A stretch of DNA of 64,000 nucleotides from Bolinopsis microptera. Taxonomy: Eukaryota > Ctenophora > Tentaculata > Lobata > Bolinopsidae. A program made the translations under genes and the position numbers. Below, piece by piece: positions 19,839-38,465 of this stretch. Location: assembly GCF_026151205.1 (NCBI RefSeq), contig NC_087080.1, positions 1,606,879-1,670,878 on the forward strand, written 5' to 3'. The notes below the pieces were generated by a model, which worked only from the letters and a program-made list of their open reading frames with translations, ran no database searches and had not been told where the DNA came from. Each line of letters opens with the position of its first letter. The stretch's first letter is position 1.

Positions 19839-21284
19839 CTACTGATAGATATAAGGATTAAAATATCTACTGTGGATGGCACGAATATAAAATCTGGCCA
19901 ACACACCCATACCTTTCTGAGGATTGGGGTGAATGCCTTTGTTCTCAAATAAGGGATCAAATCTCTTAACAGGCTCACTTAGAGCTCTCTTAAACTTTGT
20001 AAAGGGATAAAACACATCCATGAAAAAGAACCTCCTAAATACACACTCATTGTATAAAATCCTATTAAAATCCATTACCCTCTTGTTAGTTAATTTATCG
20101 TTATCATTCTGTAAAGGTAATGGCAATAGAGATTGAACATATACCTTACAGTTGGGAAATAATAGGCCTATCTTACCAAAAAGTTGCTTTACTGGTCCCC
20201 TCAAAATACCAATTTTATCCCCCACACGCCTAATATCGTTTGTGCCTACGCTGATCAGAAGCTTCTCAACGTGGACATCAGGATGTGCCGTGCAGTAGTC
20301 CTCCAACTGTTTCTGGACTTTGTCCATTTTTGCTCCGCCTTCTGCAACATTTACGACTGTGACTTTCCCTTTTCCCAGCTTTGCGGAGTCCAATCTTTGA
20401 GCATAAGAGTCTCCAGCAACCAACGTGACTCTTTGCGCAGGTACTTGGGCTTCGGTGCCAGAAGCTGGTGTACTAGTCTCTGTGCTGATATTCTGAGAGC
20501 TAACTTGGCCACCAGATTTCACAATAGCTCGAAATGACAGGGAGTATCTTACTTGCTCCGATTTCTTTGGAGGCTCTCCCTTTGTGGCCGGCTCTGCTCG
20601 CACAGCATGCCTCAGATTCTGCTGTGTCCCAGGCCGCATTACAACAAGACTGTTGTTCTTCATCCTTATCGTCTTGACACAATTAGGTTTCCCAGTTGTG
20701 CCCTCGTAAAACTCAAGCGTCCGTTCACATCCCAGTGAGAAAGAGCAAATCGATTTCTCCTGGTCCATTAGTTTCTCACCGTCATTGTGTATTGAAGTAC
20801 TCGCTTGGTTGTTTCCATACTTGATGACCAGACATGAGTCCAGAGGTCCAGTTATCTCCGTACTCGAGTTTACAAGACTCAGGAGTCTTTTGATATTAGG
20901 GAAACCACTGATATCCTGTGGTGGGTGCACTGGATTTGTGTCAGTGTAAATATAGGGTGCATCCTGTGAGCACAACCAAGCTGTTGTTGCCTTGTGTCTT
21001 CCCTCGGTGTTCAGTTTCTGCAGGGACTCACATTCAACCCATACCGCATCACGGAGAACCTCATCCTCGCAGAAGTCCTCTATATGTAACACAAAATTGT
21101 CCACCTTTCCCTCACGCTTTGGCAGCTCGTTTTGAACAGAGTTAAGGATATGACGTAGATCCTCAACTGAGGCAGCTTTGACATAGTCGAAAATCTCTTG
21201 AAGGTTTATCATTGTTGTCAGAGATTGTCGAGTCTGGCAGCAAAGTTTGCCAGGGAACCATCCGTAACACCTCAGAGTAGGCAA
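19839..21284 (-). CDS. LINE ORF1: AlkB-like dioxygenase fused to SGNH-esterase-like domain
   Basis: 481 residues. Residues ~150-255 carry the AlkB/2OG-Fe(II) signature: VIKY at 152-155, the metal-binding H166-N-D168, a distal H226, and RYSLSFR at 246-252, whose two arginines match the RxNxTxR 2-oxoglutarate/substrate motif of AlkB. A low-complexity linker (258-283) follows. Residues ~286-470 look like an SGNH hydrolase: GDS at 291-293 (block I), GG at 316-317 (block II), GTND at 347-350 (block III) and GIHPN at 450-454 (block V). The block V Asp three residues before His452 is replaced by Lys449, so esterase activity is doubtful. Esterase domains are known in CR1/L2 ORF1 proteins; the dioxygenase module is the unusual part. 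The first ATG was taken; Met25 is an alternative start. Translation is identical in copy B. Confidence 0.85.
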   Translation of the reverse strand: MPTLRCYGWFPGKLCCQTRQSLTTMINLQEIFDYVKAASVEDLRHILNSVQNELPKREGKVDNFVLHIEDFCEDEVLRDAVWVECESLQKLNTEGRHKATTAWLCSQDAPYIYTDTNPVHPPQDISGFPNIKRLLSLVNSSTEITGPLDSCLVIKYGNNQASTSIHNDGEKLMDQEKSICSFSLGCERTLEFYEGTTGKPNCVKTIRMKNNSLVVMRPGTQQNLRHAVRAEPATKGEPPKKSEQVRYSLSFRAIVKSGGQVSSQNISTETSTPASGTEAQVPAQRVTLVAGDSYAQRLDSAKLGKGKVTVVNVAEGGAKMDKVQKQLEDYCTAHPDVHVEKLLISVGTNDIRRVGDKIGILRGPVKQLFGKIGLLFPNCKVYVQSLLPLPLQNDNDKLTNKRVMDFNRILYNECVFRRFFFMDVFYPFTKFKRALSEPVKRFDPLFENKGIHPNPQKGMGVLARFYIRAIHSRYFNPYIYQ

Positions 21285-21660
21285 CCTCCCACAACACTAA
21301 ACACGACCTGGAAGGAAAATGGCACGAGAAAATGTGTAATGAAACTGCTGGTCGGGAGTAAAGTTAAATTTGCCAGTGAAAATATAGCTAGAGTAAGGAT
21401 AAGAGGGGCAATATCAGAGATGTAAAAATTCACATTCAAAATAAGCTAACAATGAGAAAGAAGTAAAAGAGAAACTTACATCGTGTTTAAGGTGTTGTTG
21501 CCCAGTGCAAGCACTGGGCGAGAGGAGCCTAACTCAGGAGGCGAACTTCAGGAACCCCAGCGCACCCGCATACCAGGAGATCGGCTGTACTTCCTAGCCC
21601 GTCATGCCATTGTACATGCCTAAATTTATTTATTATAAAGTAGTGTTGAAAGTATTAAAA
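21285..21660 (-). promoter_or_regulatory. LINE copy A 5' UTR (presumed internal promoter)
   Basis: 376 bp between the 5' end shared by both copies and the ORF1 ATG. LINE transcription starts at the element's own 5' end, so the promoter should lie here, although I recognise no specific element. Copy A has 6 bp (about 21,393-21,398) that copy B lacks, and a few substitutions near the 5' end. Confidence 0.4.
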
Positions 21661-21955
21661 TAATTAAGTGATAATAACTGAAAATGTGAAAGTTATTAGC
21701 CAAAAACTTTTTAAAAAGCACGCACGGCAAACAAGCGCCGTGCAGCATTTTTAACAAAAATTGCTACACGGTGGAATTATTTTATTTTCATTTTTAGATG
21801 CAACTTTTGGTACCAAATTTATCGAAATCGGAGGAAAAAATTTTGTGCCAACTCATGGCGCTTATTACGCAGACTAAAGGTTAAAATAATTCCTTGCTTA
21901 GCAAGACATCGGCAAAAAAATTGTCTCGATCACTCACGATCAGGTGATGGTTTGT

Positions 21956-22237
21956 ATCACGTTGCGACCCCCACGGTCGTTTCACTTTATCGTTCTGACG
22001 ATACAGGGGAGCCGCGCACTTCGTGCGCGGCGGGTCATACAACGTATGACAAGTGATGGTATGACCATAATATTATGAAGTTGGTCTAATTTCTCGTTAG
22101 GGTTAGGGTTTTACTGTTTTAGCATATGCTTCAGACTCAGTTATGAGTTGCTAATAAGGATTTGGTGAGCAGTTAGGGTTGTGTTTTTTTTACGCTGTAT
22201 GACCCGCCGCGCACGAGTGGGGGTCACAGCGTGATAC
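21956..22237. repeat. Nested fold-back (MITE-like) structure
   Basis: TATCACGTTGCGACCCCCAC at about 21,956 pairs with GTGGGGGTCACAGCGTGATA at about 22,218. Further in, GTGCGCGGCGGGTCATACA (about 22,022) pairs with TGTATGACCCGCCGCGCAC (about 22,195). CTTCGTGCGCG and CAACGTATGAC add small local palindromes. The whole is a ~280-bp near-palindrome with mismatches, typical of a non-autonomous DNA element. It has no ORF. Confidence 0.6.
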
Positions 22238-22649
22238 AAGGTTGTGGTCAGTGCTGTAGCCGTATAAATTGTACAGTTTTGAAGTAATTATATTTGTATG
22301 AGATGCCCAGAGAGGCATAATTTTAAATCTTATCTTATCTTATTTTATAGTTACACTAGACTACGTCCAGATGCCACAGTTTTTGAGAACTTTGCCAGTC
22401 TACAATTAATTTCCTATTTTAAATTAAATGGAATAACAAAAAGGATAAAATTCCAATTATAAATAATCACAGAGATACAACTGTCCCAAAATTCATATGC
22501 AATTTTTAAAGCTTTTGTTAAAATGCTGAGGAATATATAGTGGAATATTGTTAAGATTGTTTATGGGTTCCTTCTTCAGTGATAACCGGTTATCTCTTAT
22601 CTCTATCAGTATATCTTATTTCGTTATCTATTATCGGTCTGACAGTCCT

Positions 22650-23716
22650 CAGGTATCTTGTGACAAGTCTACCAGTCCTCAGGTATCTTGTGACAAGTCT
22701 ACCAGTCCTCAGGTATCTTGTGACAAGTCTACCAGTCCTCAGGTATCTTGTGACAAGTCTACCAGTCCTCAGGTATCTTGAGACAAGTCTACCAGTCCTC
22801 AGGTATCTTGAGACAAGTCTACCAGTCCTCAGGTATCTTGTGACAAGTCTACCAGTCCTCAGGTATCTTGTGACAAGTCTACCAGTCCTCAGGTATCTTG
22901 TGACAAGTCTACCAGTCCTCAGGTATCTTGTGACAAGTCTACCACTCCTCAGGTATCTTGTGACAAGTCTACCAGTCCTCAGGTATCTTGTGACAAGTCT
23001 ACCAGTCCTCAGGTATCTTGAGACAAGTCTACCAGTCCTCAGGTATCTTGTGACAAGTCTACCAGTCCTCAGGTATCTTGTGACAAGTCTACCAGTCCTC
23101 AGGTATCTTGTGACAAGTCTACCAGTCCTCAGGTATCTTGTGACAAGTCTACCAGTCCTCAGGTATCTTGTGACAAGTCTACCAGTCCTCAGGTATCTTG
23201 TGACAAGTCTACCAGTCCTCAGGTATCTTGTGACAAGTCTACCAGTCCTCAGGTATCTTGTGACAAGTCTACCAGTCCTCAGGTATCTTGTGACAAGTCT
23301 ACCAGTCCTCAGGTATCTTGTGACAAGTCTACCAGTCCTCAGGTATCTTGTGACAAGTCTACCAGTCCTCAGGTATCTTGAGACAAGTCTACCAGTCCTC
23401 AGGTATCTTGTGACAAGTCTACCAGTCCTCAGGTATCTTGTGACAAGTCTACCAGTCCTCAGGTATCTTGTGACAAGTCTACCAGTCCTCAGGTATCTTG
23501 TGACAAGTCTACCAGTCCTCAGGTATCTTGTGACAAGTCTACCAGTCCTCGGGTATCTTGTGACAAGTCTACCAGTCCTCAGGTATCTTGTGACAAGTCT
23601 ACCAGTCCTCAGGTATCTTGTGACAAGTCTACCAGTCCTCAGGTATCTTGTGACAAGTCTACCAGTCCTCAGGGATCTTGTGACAAGTCTACCAGTCCTC
23701 AGGTATCTTGTTACAA
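22650..23716. repeat. 30-bp minisatellite, ~35 copies
   Basis: The 30-bp unit AGGTATCTTGTGACAAGTCT + ACCAGTCCTC repeats about 35 times with only scattered point changes (TTGAGACAAG in five units, one ACCACTCC, one CGGGTATC, one AGGGATC). There are no spacers, so it is not a CRISPR array. Both strands stay open for nearly 390 codons because the period is a multiple of three, but the translations are pure repeat and follow no gene model. Confidence 0.95.
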
Positions 23717-24091
23717 CATCCTGCACCTCTAACCTCCTGTTCGTTATCACCTAAACATTTAGTCTTTTCCTTTTTACCCGTCACTCTAATCGTGCCTGAA
23801 ATTGTTTGCTTTAATTAAGTTTTTTAATAAATCTGGATGAAAATCCATGTAAGAGTTTAGGGGACCACTAACTACAGGTAGAACACCTGAAATCTAGGTT
23901 TCGGGTATGTTGAGGTGATTTGGCACAAATATGGGCACAAATGTGTTGGGGTCCGGGACCCCCTCAAAAGTTTGGTCACAGGTCCTCTGGCCTAGTTGGC
24001 TATGAGTTTGTCCGGTAAGCATGTCCCAAATTTCACAAATTTCACAATAATTTCAGGCTGAAGTATTTCCAGTAAGATTCTGATAAATTTT

Positions 24092-24154
24092 AGAATAAAT
24101 TAAACCAGGGCGAAGATTCTAACTTAGAATCTTCGCCCTGGTTTAATTTATTCT
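24092..24154. repeat. Perfect 31-bp-arm palindrome
   Basis: Arms 24,092-24,122 and 24,124-24,154 are perfect complements (AGAATAAATTAAACCAGGGC ... and its reverse) around a single central C. Such a structure can extrude as a cruciform or be a tiny fold-back element. It lies about 125 bp beyond an exon of the secreted-protein gene, on the 3' side in transcript terms. Confidence 0.85.
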
Positions 24155-24278
24155 GACATGTGTTAGAAAGTAAGTAAGTAAGGAAGTAAGTAAATATTAT
24201 GACATAACATCATCATCATGTTACAAGTACTTTCTTTACCTTATCCAGCAAATATGAAAATTTAAAATGAAATGGTAC

Positions 24279-32440
<8,162 letters not shown>

Positions 32441-32473
32441 TGTTTCTAGCTGCAAATATCGAACAGTTTATTG

Positions 32474-32612
32474 GAGGGGAGGGGGGGGGGTTTCCGAATG
32501 ATTACGCTAGTGTAATTTTGACACAATAGCTCTGTGTAAAACTGATTACGGAGGGAGGGGTGGGGGGAATGTTCCAAAAATTGATTTCGTAATTTGTGAA
32601 CGACCTCCTAGT
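32474..32612. repeat. Short dispersed element with GATTACG motifs
   Basis: The segment has G runs, GAATGATTACG, AACTGATTACGGAG and ends ATTTCGTAATTTGTGAACGACC. Related sequence occurs at about 28,186-28,262 (GGTCGTTCACATATAACGTAAT ... GATTACGAGGGG) and 55,735-55,797 (CTGATTACGGAG ... TATGTGACCGACC). It is probably a short non-autonomous DNA element with GGTCGTTCACA-like ends. Confidence 0.5.
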
Positions 32613-33776
32613 AGTTACAATACTAGTTACCATAGGTGCACAATTACAACTTTACAAGTTACCCTAGATATTGATAAAATACTAGTTACCATAGGTGTAC
32701 AATTACAAGTTACCATAGTAACACTACTAGTTACCATTATAGTTACAGCGCAGCGAGGTGCACAATTACAAGTTTTTGATAAACGCTTGCGCAGGAAATG
32801 AATTGACTAATAAATTTCATTACAGTATCTTAACGTCCCCCCCCCCCCCCCCCCCCTCTCCCCTATTAAATTAGAAAAGTAAAATTGGACAAACTACGTG
32901 ATTTTAAAGGATACGCCGGTAAAATCTCTAAAAAAAGTACAAAATATACTTTGGTTAAGTCTTTCACAATTGTCCCACATTGAAATACCAATTTGGCGCA
33001 CCCCCCCCCCCCCCCCCCCCCCCCCCCCCAGGTGCCCCTCAGCTCAGCGGACTATTACTGGATTTCAGTCCATAAATGGGTACAGTAGTATGAATATTTT
33101 GATAGAGCCTAAAATCTGGGTATGTTGAGGTGAAATTTTGCATAATTGGACCAAAAATGGATCAAATAGGACTAGGAGCATGACTGAACAACGGACACTT
33201 AGTTTGGGGTCCGGCTTCGTAGTTGCTAGTAATACTATACCTCGAAAATAAGTTTCACAACAGTTTTAGGATACATTTTCCAAAAATTCTTAAATTAGGT
33301 GGCGTTAAACCAATACTCTTGCAGATGTATCAATCGCTAATACTGATTTAGATTATGGTAGCAGTAGAAATATAATACAGACAAGAAAATAAAACATATT
33401 GCCGCTATAGAATAATAACCATTTTCCAAGATGATGTAGCATATTTATATAGTAAAATTTTCGGTGCAACATCATACGTGTCCTACGTTTTATTTAAATT
33501 TATCTAAAAGTAAACATGATGAATATAAACGAATAACAATAGCAATTTACTAATTCTAAAAAATTAATTGTTCTTTCTTGAACAAAAGATCGAGCCCGTC
33601 TGGTTGACTACTTGATACAATATGAATATTTTTTAAAGAATATGACACTTTTACAAATTCAGAAATTTCTCCTCGTTTTAAATTTAACGCTAACGAATTA
33701 ATTGTTTTACTTCCCAATCCCAACAAAAGAGCAAGTCAGTTTGGCAGAGTTTTTACTGAGCCTTTATATTTATTAT
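32613..33776. other. Intergenic, poly-C-bearing dispersed repeat
   Basis: No gene is seen. X-box-like units occur at 32,613-32,745. C runs of 20 (32,837-32,856) and 29 (33,001-33,029) flank a segment with GGATACGCCGGTAA, ATCTCTAAAAA and ATTGTCCCACATT that recurs at 54,020-54,170 between two more C runs. The remainder is AT-rich without structure. Confidence 0.55.
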
Positions 33777-35832
33777 TGTTATTAACCGCGGTACCAATTT
33801 AATCAGGTGTTAGTTTGCAAGTACCGGGTAATAATCACCTCTCCCATGTCCATGGTATGTAGTACTTTATTTCCTCCAAGAAATTATTTATTTAGAGCTC
33901 CTTTTGACTTGGCTAGAACTATACATGGGAGGCCCCGGTTATATCAAGAGAGTCCGTTTCGGAAGGTTCTGAACCCACGATTGAGCGTCTTAAAACTTTT
34001 GTTTTATGGAAATTATAGTTTTGCTAGAATTCAGAGTTTCATGTTACTTCTTATTTAATTTAGTGCGGTTAATGATTATAATTCAGACTTTCAATTTTGG
34101 TGGGTTGACACAAATTGAAACGACAATATAGAACAAAATATAGAACAACTAATGGTAGTATAATTAATGAGCGAAAACCTTCTTAAATTGAAAGATGTTT
34201 GTATAACAATGGAAGTAACCTTTTGATACTATACTAATTAATTGACACGGTAGAAATTCTTCTCATAACCTATTTAAAGGAACTCTAAGTCTATGTTGGT
34301 GCAATCACCTTTTGATAAGTCTCTCTCTGAGAAATAGTGTAGGAGGGCTGGAATATCACGCGTCTTTGACTGAGTCTCACCGTCAACAGTTTGACTGTCA
34401 CGAATGGTCTGAAAGCAATATCTTTTAACTATGGCAATAGAAACAATTTATTACGTAACCAACGGGAAACTACTTTAATCCTGCACTCGTAAACATTAAT
34501 ATAAAAGAAATATCAATTCTTACAGCTCTATCAACCAATACTTAATGAACTTAATTATTAAGACAACTACTATTTTATGCTGACGTTATAATTGAACTAA
34601 TTACCTCGGTTGACGAAGGAGAATCAATTATTCTAGCAGGTATCGGCAAAGGCAGCACGGTTTGAGCAGGAATGTTCGTGTCTCTCTACCTGGGAACGGA
34701 AACGTAATTTTGTACAAAGTATATAATTTTGAGAGCACAGAACTACGATTACCAAAGATATTCTTAAACCTATTTATGTAAAAACTAATGGAAAAGGAAT
34801 TTACCTCGAGAACAACTTCAATCCGTATAATGGTCCTTCAAGTGAGAAGGAGATCGGGAATCTTATCGTCGTTAGCTTACTTTTACCCGGAAACCTTGGA
34901 TAAAAAGTAATCAAAGAATCATGCAAATTACTCTTACGAGGATTTAAGATGGCAGAACGTTAGACAATTATGAAGGATAATTTATTTATGATAAATGGAA
35001 TATTAATTATTTGGAGGAGGTATTATATGTATCTTCTGCTAATCAAGTTGCACTTACTTACTAGTCACTGTTCTTTAATGTACGGGGGAATCTATTCGAT
35101 GTGACGGATCGGATCCACTGCAACCTGGTAAGAATTTACTTTTAGTGTACTGCATAGAATTTATATGCCTAGAGGGTACGTGAATAAACACTAGAAACAT
35201 TGTAAATATAACTTTCACGTCAGACTCTTTTAATAAGAAACAAAATACTAATTTAAACGGCGAACAGTAATTTAAAGCAAGGAACTTACTGGAATACTTA
35301 TGACTGGAAAGGTTAAAGCACCCGGGCGGAACCGGCTTACTGGACTCTGTTTACAAGCACGTTGCACTGACACAACCTAACAGACTGCCCTGACGTGAGA
35401 AAGACATCGGTCCTTCGATCGTTCTCCGCTATATCTCCCTGAATTTCCCAGAGTCTATTCTGCCGTTCCAGCCTTTTCTCAGGGAACGCAGTATTGTTCA
35501 TCACGATCGAAATTGCTCCTCCTTGTTTAAACTCCCTGCTTATCATTCCTCGTCACGCTTCGTCTTGTGATAGGCTGGTCTTGTGCTCCTAATTAACCCC
35601 TCCATAAGTCCGTGGTAACTCATCAAGCGTGTCAAATGATTTGATAGTTTTCTCACAGAAAGTGTCCTTTTGTTAATTAAACGTCAACGTATATTTCATT
35701 TCTGGTATACTTCTATCGTTAACAAATTTACTATTTATCCTCTATGGAAATGGTTGTTAACTATAAGCCTAAGTCATTTAACTATCTTTAAAGGAAGATT
35801 GAAATTAATATAGAATTTCGAGGTTCCTTACA
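33777..35832 (-). repeat. 3' LTR, 2,056 bp
   Basis: Intact LTR. Differences from the other LTR: 33,788 region (CCGCGG versus CCACGG), 34,592 (T versus C) and 35,735 (T versus C). No protein of note is encoded. The LTR is long for an element with so little coding capacity. Confidence 0.88.
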
Positions 35833-35842
35833 CCTCCCCGCT
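35833..35842 (-). promoter_or_regulatory. Polypurine tract of LTR element
   Basis: On the minus strand AGCGGGGAGG directly precedes the 3' LTR start TGTAAGG. A purine run at this site primes plus-strand DNA synthesis in LTR retroelements. Confidence 0.6.
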
Positions 35843-36264
35843 GAAATAGAGACGGCCTCGTCGATTAAACTTAAATGACTAGAAAATGTATTCATTTAAA
35901 AATTTAACGCGTTTTAAAACATCCATACACCATTTAAAATCGCGTAATAAATTTTTAAAATTTTTTTTTTTTCAAAAAAAATTAATCAAATACTTAATAA
36001 TTTCTTCGGTTAACCTACTTAAAAATTATTTAAAACAATTTATTTATAATAATTGTTATAATAATCGTAAAGTAGTAAAATAATAAGATTATGCCTGGCC
36101 GGCTGGAAAGATATGGGAGAACAATCTCCCATAGGCATAATATTGCAATGGGATATTGCAATGGGATATTGCAATGGGTCAGGGTAGATACAGGATTAGG
36201 GAGAACACTCCCCTTTTGTAAATACAATCCATGTTTCTTATTGACATGATACGGGATCCATTAC

Positions 36265-37545
36265 CTAGGCTGTTCTATCATCATCATTAGACATGCTGTA
36301 CTCGGCCTCCTGATCGTAGGAGGCCATATTTAAAAATTCTGCCCATCTCCACGGTGGTTCTGACTGTTGTGGCCGATAATTAGTCTGATACTGGCCTCTT
36401 GGTCTATAATTTTGCTGTTCAGATCCCTGTAAGGCAGGCATTTGTTGGTTTCTATCAGAATTGTAACGAGGTGCACGATCATTGTTCCAGGCATTATTTC
36501 TATTGTCAGGCCGATTAATGAAAGACCTGTTATCCTGCCGGTAGTTACTCTTGTAATTGTCACGATAGAAATTGTTCTGATTTCTATTGTAAGACTGGAA
36601 ATTGCCTGGATACCTTTGTCCTCTATAATAACCGGGGTTTCTATTACCTTGGTTATTATTTTGATAACCTGGTAATCCTACACTGCGTCTCGAACCCTGA
36701 TATTGGTAAGTCTGATAGTTGTTACCTTGATGATCCTGCAACTGTGGATTATTTTGACCTGGTGCAGTAACTGGAGTCTGAGAGGTGTTAGCAGAAGGCT
36801 TAGTATTGAGTACATTATTGGCCATTAAGTCAACAAGCTGTCCTAATTGGTCCGACATTTTCTGTAGCTCATTCGGGCCAGACTCGTCAGCATTAAGTGC
36901 TGCATTAACTTGATCAGGTTGACGGGCAGAGGCATTCTTGCAGGTTACCAGCATGGCAGCATGCTCTAATAGCTGCTCATTATTCATGTTAGCCTGTTCA
37001 CGCAATCGAGCCGAAATTCCCGCGTCTTGCATGTTATTAATAAACGCGTCTCGCAGGGCCAGGTCCCGGAAATCCTCATTATTGGCATAAGCTTTCTTAG
37101 CAATATTATATAAACGAACATAGTACGCTCTAACATTTTCATTGCGGGTTCTCAATGTCTTTCGTAATTTGGCCTTATACGATTCTCTATTTTCATTCGT
37201 TCCTACCAGCTCCCTTCTCAAGATTGCTATCAACTGTTCATACGGCAAGTTGGGAACAAGGAACCTCTCTACAGCCATCATTACCTCATCCCCCATGCAG
37301 TTTATCAATATATGAGGTATTTCATCGGGTCTCGCTCCTATCGAGTTTACATAGCTCTGGAAACGACGAAGGTAAAGGTCTAAATCATTCTCGTGACGCA
37401 ACTGTGGAGGTGCTCTTAGAAACTGTACTGGTGCTTGCTGTGCTAAAAGAGCTCTCGGTGGCACTGGTGGTGCCACTCCAGCATCCACGATCGGAATATC
37501 TTCATCTTGCTCTGCCAACTGTGGGTCTCGAACAACATCGGCCAT
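36265..37545 (-). CDS. Gag-like capsid protein of LTR element
   Basis: 426 residues. The N-terminal ~45 residues are acidic and proline-rich. Residues ~45-215 look like a retrotransposon gag/capsid domain: LDLYLRRFQSYVNSIG, then IPHILINCMGDEVMMAVERF, then LRRELVGTNENRESYKAKL and LRTRNENVRAYYVRLYNIA, the typical helical order. Residues ~225-410 are rich in Q, N, R, Y and G and resemble a low-complexity RNA-binding tail. There is no CCHC zinc knuckle. No pol follows in the remaining 430 bp before the polypurine tract. The likely role is assembly of a particle around element RNA, with reverse transcriptase supplied by another element. Confidence 0.75.
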   Translation of the reverse strand: MADVVRDPQLAEQDEDIPIVDAGVAPPVPPRALLAQQAPVQFLRAPPQLRHENDLDLYLRRFQSYVNSIGARPDEIPHILINCMGDEVMMAVERFLVPNLPYEQLIAILRRELVGTNENRESYKAKLRKTLRTRNENVRAYYVRLYNIAKKAYANNEDFRDLALRDAFINNMQDAGISARLREQANMNNEQLLEHAAMLVTCKNASARQPDQVNAALNADESGPNELQKMSDQLGQLVDLMANNVLNTKPSANTSQTPVTAPGQNNPQLQDHQGNNYQTYQYQGSRRSVGLPGYQNNNQGNRNPGYYRGQRYPGNFQSYNRNQNNFYRDNYKSNYRQDNRSFINRPDNRNNAWNNDRAPRYNSDRNQQMPALQGSEQQNYRPRGQYQTNYRPQQSEPPWRWAEFLNMASYDQEAEYSMSNDDDRTA

Positions 37546-37850
37546 GGTGGAAACTAAATGATATTTCTCTAATTATTGAAAGAACTAATTTCATGTACTT
37601 TGTCATCAACTTGAACTAAAGTGAGCTTGAACTGTTAAATTTGGATTGTCTTCTAGTCCTACTTTCAATGAGGGACACGATTAATTCTCTGTGCGCTTTA
37701 TACAAATTGTAATAATTTTATACTGCAGTAAAAGTTATGGCCCCTTCATGCAACAATATTTCTTTTTTGAAAAAAAAATTACTTGTAAAAATAGTTTATC
37801 TCTACTACGAAAAGCTAAAGTGAACTTTGTAGGTGTACTTAATTCTATTT

Positions 37851-38465
37851 TCAAAAATAAAAACTGTAGTGTGGTTGATCCCCCCTTAGTTTTCTTTTCA
37901 AGTGCGATAAATAGTTCGATCGCACATACCGGTATTGGAAAGATGGCCAGAATGGCCTGTTTAAATGCCGAGGGTAATGTGCTTCCAAATGTTCTCCCAC
38001 GGCTCTCATGGCCTTGATCTCGAATTTCAACCTCATTTTCTCCTCAAAAGTTAGCTCCTCATAAACACCCGTCCTTATTTTCAAAGTTTTATGGTACATG
38101 TACGCTGACAGCCTCCCCAGCGACATTCTCACAGCCTTCCGTTTTAACGTTAATGTCAATACCGGCCAAAAGTCCTCACTAAATACCAATCCCCTCAATT
38201 TCTCCTCTTTTAACAATTCTGCCACCTTCCCCAAATACCGGTACTCTACCCCATTTTGCGACCTGTCTAAACACCCAAAAAAAACCGCCCGTTTCCACAC
38301 CTTACTGGTCTTTCTCAGCTCAGAACAGTCTTCTATCAACGCGGCGATCATTGTGAAAACATTTAGGTAGCGGGCTTGATTCCATCTAGGTTCTGGTACG
38401 TCATCTGTAAAGGACTTATATAATATATAACTACTTATTAGGACACCTATTATAAGACAGACCAA
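37851..38465 (-). CDS. Unknown 204-residue ORF with N-terminal membrane segment (LTR element)
   Basis: Lies upstream of gag in the element. It begins MVCLIIGVLISSYILYKSF, a signal-anchor-like hydrophobic segment, followed by a basic, largely helical soluble part (LRKTSKVWKRAV, LTLTLKRKAVRMSLGRLSAY, FEEKMRLKFEIKAMRAVGEH) and a short basic C-terminus. I do not recognise a family. It has no cleavage site or pattern that would make it an envelope protein. The ~305-bp gap to gag argues against a polyprotein. Confidence 0.5.
   Translation of the reverse strand: MVCLIIGVLISSYILYKSFTDDVPEPRWNQARYLNVFTMIAALIEDCSELRKTSKVWKRAVFFGCLDRSQNGVEYRYLGKVAELLKEEKLRGLVFSEDFWPVLTLTLKRKAVRMSLGRLSAYMYHKTLKIRTGVYEELTFEEKMRLKFEIKAMRAVGEHLEAHYPRHLNRPFWPSFQYRYVRSNYLSHLKRKLRGDQPHYSFYF

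Larger units (their letters stand above)
15892..21660 (-). mobile_element. Full-length LINE copy A (CR1/L2-like), two ORFs
   Basis: A ~5.77-kb non-LTR retrotransposon on the minus strand. The order 5' to 3' is: 5' UTR (21,660-21,285), ORF1 (481 codons), an 82-bp gap, ORF2 (1,176 codons), and a 330-bp 3' UTR ending in AATAAA plus a short A run (the T run at 15,892-15,898 on the plus strand). The boundaries are set by comparison with copy B at 39,485-45,216, since the flanks diverge abruptly there. No convincing target duplication is seen. Both frames are open and the two copies are nearly identical, so the family was active recently. An SGNH-esterase ORF1 with an APE endonuclease ORF2 places it near CR1/L2. 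Confidence 0.9.

Noticed and set aside
22650-23716. CRISPR-like regular 30-bp repeats
   Set aside because: Units are directly adjacent with no spacers, no cas genes are present, and the context is animal nuclear DNA.
22590-23754. ~390-codon open frames on both strands across the 30-bp array
   Set aside because: They are translations of a non-coding minisatellite whose period is divisible by three; no flanking exon, start context or domain supports them.
37851-38465. The 204-codon ORF as an envelope gene of an LTR element
   Set aside because: Too short, only one N-terminal hydrophobic segment, no furin-like site or C-terminal anchor, and it lies before gag.
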